DNA from: Glandiceps talaboti
Taxonomy: Eukaryota > Hemichordata > Enteropneusta > Spengelidae
DNA length: 64,000 nucleotides
Reading direction: 5' to 3'
NCBI RefSeq assembly: GCF_964340395.1
Contig: NC_135550.1
Location: forward strand, 8,042,101 to 8,106,100
The notes beneath the pieces were generated by a model. The model ran no database searches. It was not told where the DNA came from and saw only the letters and a list, made by a program, of their open reading frames with translations. Below are positions 61,182 through 64,000 of this stretch, piece by piece; position 1 is the first letter of the stretch; each line of letters begins with the position of its first letter. A program made the position numbers and the translations under genes.

Positions 61182-64000
61182 TAGATTAGTTATTAGAGAA
61201 AGACAGACAGACAGTCAGTCAGTCAGTCAGTCAGTCAGTCACAGACAGTCACAGACAGACAGATTAGATTTCATGTGTCAGTTGATTCCTGAATAGGAGA
61301 GTCTGAGACTGTATAGAGATTATGACAGATCATAATTGTTCAAAAAACAAATGTCAGCTCAGTTCAAATGTAATTCACAGGCTTATAATGTGGTAAAACT
61401 ACTGACTGGCAGACACATAAAGTTAAATTTTGCACGATTCTATAAAAATACAATCCAAGACCAATTTCATGACATATATTTAAGAAGTGAAACACACTCA
61501 ATGCCAAGTACAGATTTCTAAACATCAAATATAACATCAAATAGTTTTGATTGTTTGGTCTCACCGATAAATTTATTTTTCAGTTGTAAAACAGTTTTAA
61601 TATGGTCACAAAATGATGTATATTTCAGGTATTTAAAAATTGATAATTGTTCTTTCATCACAGAAGCAGCAAGTACCTGTAATCTACAGATTGTACGACT
61701 TGATAAAACATCAGGAAAAGTTACCGGTGGAGATGAAATCTACATGTTGGTAGAGAAAGTCAAGAAAGGTGAGAGGTCATATTGACACTCAAAAAAAATA
61801 CACTTTACCTTGAATTTTAAATTTACTCAACTTTATTATCTCACCAAAAAGCTTTCATGACATTTCTAGTTTTTATAGTTTCTAGTTCTAGTTTCTATTT
61901 TTGGGTATTCAAAATTCTCTCTTTTTTAAAAACAAATGTGAGTTTGTGATATTTTTGGACACATTTCTAAAAATGTTTTACCAAATAATATCATAGAGTT
62001 GATTGATAATGTGAAAAAGACATTTATTCTCTGATTTATAACTAAATTTTCAACTATTAGCTGTGGTTCAAAGTGTTTCAAACAAAAGACAGGGAAACAT
62101 TGAATGAACTTCCTATGAAAAAGAAACAGATGTTGCCATGGATATTTTATAGAATAGGGAACAACAGAATTTTTACAATTTCATCCACATTCGTATTATA
62201 AAGCTGTTGTCTCTCTGAAAGAATTCAGGAACAAAGAAATATAATTTTGCAAAGGTTTTGATGTTATTTCCTCTATTAGAATGTTGAATCACATGATGCC
62301 TATTAATTGTCTTTGAAATCAAAGTTTTATTTCTCCCGTCAAGGTTACAATATTTACTGTGAAGAAATAACTGTGAAATAACCTAAAACTCATTTTTATT
62401 TGCAGAGGACATCGAAGTGCAGTTCATAGAAGGAAACTGGAAATCACGGGGTGATTTTGGACAAAGCGATGTACATAAACAGGTACTAAAGAATTGAAAT
62501 TGAGTCTCAAATTTATTTGATGTAAAAGCTAGACATTTTTGACCACTATATAGAAATCGATAATTCTGTCACTGCCTTCAAATTAGTGTTTATCATCATC
62601 ATTTTAGTCAATATCATATGACTTGTTTGACTAATATCGTAGATTCTACACTAGGTATTCAGAGAAATAGTGAGGGATAAAATTAATAGTTCAAGTAAGG
62701 ATACAAAAGTTTGGGGGGGGGGGTTAGGGATTGGGGTGTTTCGAACCACTTTAGTTCTCAGCTGGCAAAAAATGATTTTCCTTTTAATGGAATCTGTTCT
62801 GTACCTTTTAATGCAAATATTGTTAAAAATGCCATCAAATCGAAGAATTTGAAACTATAGTAAGCTGGATTTGTATTCATAGCACTACATACTACTACAT
62901 ATACTGATTTGAAATTGATTGTGTTGTTTCTCACAATTATCAATTTGGGCTAATTTTAATAGTTAGAAGGGAGGGGGAGGGGGGGGGGGCACTGAGGTCT
63001 AACAAAAATAATTGACTTTTTTATCCTACACTAAACTATTGAGATCTCATCCCTTATCAAGTACAATATTTCAATATCCTATGATTGTTCAATCACATCA
63101 AATATTCATCATCTAAAAATAGTCATTTACATGCTAATTTGCATACTCATGTATCCATTTGTGTAGATGAGTCTTATCTCGAGATTGTATTAACAGTTCC
63201 TGCTTTCTTAGAAGTTCTAACAGTTATTTTTTCATTTTCCAGTTTGCCATCGTCTTCAAGACACCAGCATATTACAAACTTGACATTCAGCATGCTGTCA
63301 CTGTTCATGTCAAACTCTATAGACCATCCAATGGGGAATATAGTGATCCTGTCAAATTTATGTACAAACCAGCAATCACAGGTGAGACATTTACAGTCGA
63401 TTGGTCATTTACCAGGTGTCATATCGTAACTAGTATTTGATTAGGTTGAATCATAGTTTATGATTGGTTATTCAGAAGGTGTAACTTTTAATTACTTGCA
63501 TTCGGATTGGTGCAATTGTATTTAGCTGATTGGTCATTTACCAGGTGACAATTGAATGATTGGTATTTGATTTAGTTGAATCATAGTTTGTGATTGGTCA
63601 TTTTAATAGAGGATGTAAATTTAATCACTTGAGTTAGATTGGTTGAATTATGTTGTGCTCATTGGTCATTTATCAGGTGACAATTAGTAAATGACTGGTA
63701 TTTGGTTGGGTGAATCATATTTTGTGATTGGTCATTTAGAAGATGTAAATTTTAATTAATTGCATTTGATTGGTTGAATTATATCATGTGATTGGCTACT
63801 TAGAAGGTGTGAATTTAATTACAAGTATGTGAGTCGTATTATGTAAATATTTTCATGAATGTTATATGTTGAGATTAGACTTAATATATGATGAATAAAG
63901 CGATAATTCAAAAACATTTTAAAGAAATTTCAAATAATATTTTAAAAGGTGTATTCTCTTCTAGCATATTTTCATCGAAGATTTCACAATCGTAAACATC
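54341..64000 (+). CDS. REL-like: Rel/NF-kappaB transcription factor, class II (Rel/Dorsal type), 5' part; runs past the window end
   Basis: Eight exons join in phase to 323 residues: 54341-54407, 55430-55632, 58326-58474, 60235-60326, 60750-60887, 61664-61768, 62406-62482, 63243-63381. The DNA-binding half of the Rel homology domain starts at EKPIITIIEQPKAR (residues 45-58). It continues through the recognition loop RFRYKSEGETAGS, the HPYSLVGKDC motif and DLDINACRLCYQIF. The dimerisation half runs from AASTCNLQIVRLDKTSG through GGDEIYMLVEKVKKEDIEV, RGDFGQSDVHKQ, FKTPAY and YRPSNGEYSDPVKFMY. AGS-x-x-GE after the loop marks it as class II rather than p50/p52. The loop cysteine is Ser66 (TCA at 55558-55560). 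The PKA site of RelA (RRPS) reads YRPS here. The nuclear localisation signal and activation domain should lie beyond the window. It binds kappaB DNA as a dimer and is held in the cytoplasm by IkappaB in characterised relatives. Confidence 0.93.
55224..55361. mobile_element. 138-bp MITE-like inverted repeat in Rel intron 1
   Basis: Arms of about 50 bp pair: left GTGTTCCAATTTACACTAC, right its reverse complement GTAGTGTAAATTGGAACAC. The ends are TAGTCTA and TAGACTA. ATGA flanks both sides (55220-55223 and 55362-55365), a possible 4-bp target duplication. The element ends 68 bp before exon 2. Confidence 0.85.
55633..58325 (+). other. Rel intron 2
   Basis: A 2.7 kb phase-0 intron. The only structure noticed is a fragment (about 56789-56861) of the TIR family seen at 48583-49008, in reverse orientation. 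Confidence 0.7.
58475..60234 (+). other. Rel intron 3
   Basis: A 1.76 kb phase-2 intron. There is a short (GA)n run near 60085-60100. I see nothing else. Confidence 0.75.
60971..61262 (+). repeat. 90-bp duplication with GACA microsatellite in Rel intron 5
   Basis: Two copies of GAATACTTTATTAACCAAAA followed by GTAAAGCCGAGCAGGAAT begin at 60984 and 61074. Each is followed by CAGA/GACA repeats, extending as a longer GACA/CAGT tract to about 61262. The arrangement of unique sequence plus simple-repeat tail resembles the 3' end of a retroposon, but no coding part is present. Confidence 0.8.
63395..63830 (+). repeat. About 130-bp tandem repeat directly after Rel exon 8
   Basis: TTGGTCATTTACCAGGTG-type segments start near 63400, 63529 and 63661, each within longer units rich in GATTGG and GTTGAAT. 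Periods are about 129 and 132 bp. The array begins about 15 bp after the exon 8 donor at 63381. Confidence 0.8.

Overview
This is a nuclear genomic window from an animal. It is AT-rich by eye and intron-dense, with many microsatellites and small inverted-repeat elements. A single large EML5/EML6-type gene with three HELP-WD40 modules plus a class II Rel gene points to a bilaterian. The short introns and the divergence from vertebrate proteins suggest a marine invertebrate (lancelet, hemichordate, mollusc, brachiopod or annelid grade). The sequence alone does not settle the species, and I give no name.

Layout. (1) 553-39230, plus strand: a complete 35-exon gene for an EML5/6-like microtubule-associated protein. 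All exons join in phase to 1960 codons, close to human EML6 as I recall it. (2) 39231-45503: its 3' UTR and intergenic DNA, with tandem RFX X-box matches, an (AT)n tract, a Mutator-like miniature element and a minisatellite. (3) 45504-53552, minus strand: a two-exon gene for a 135-residue protein ending in an RIIalpha/DPY-30-like helix pair, resembling TEX55/EFCAB10-type ciliary or sperm proteins. Its 7.6 kb intron is full of foldback elements and an old local duplication. (4) 53553-54340: a 788-bp divergent promoter with two exact kappaB consensus sites. (5) 54341 to beyond the window end, plus strand: the first eight exons (323 residues) of a Rel/NF-kappaB transcription factor, covering essentially the whole Rel homology domain.

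The genes do not form one pathway. EML proteins act on microtubules, the small gene looks axonemal, and Rel is an immune and developmental transcription factor. Most notable: the Rel recognition loop has Ser where nearly all family members have Cys; kappaB sites lie upstream of the Rel start; EML and REL genes are neighbours here and also lie near each other on human 2p16, 11q12-13 and 19q13; two EML introns are filled with tandem copies of the adjoining exon edge, so splice-site sequence has been multiplied; and large inverted-repeat elements carry clear 9-bp target-site duplications. I saw no CRISPR array, rRNA, tRNA, viral gene or intact transposase.
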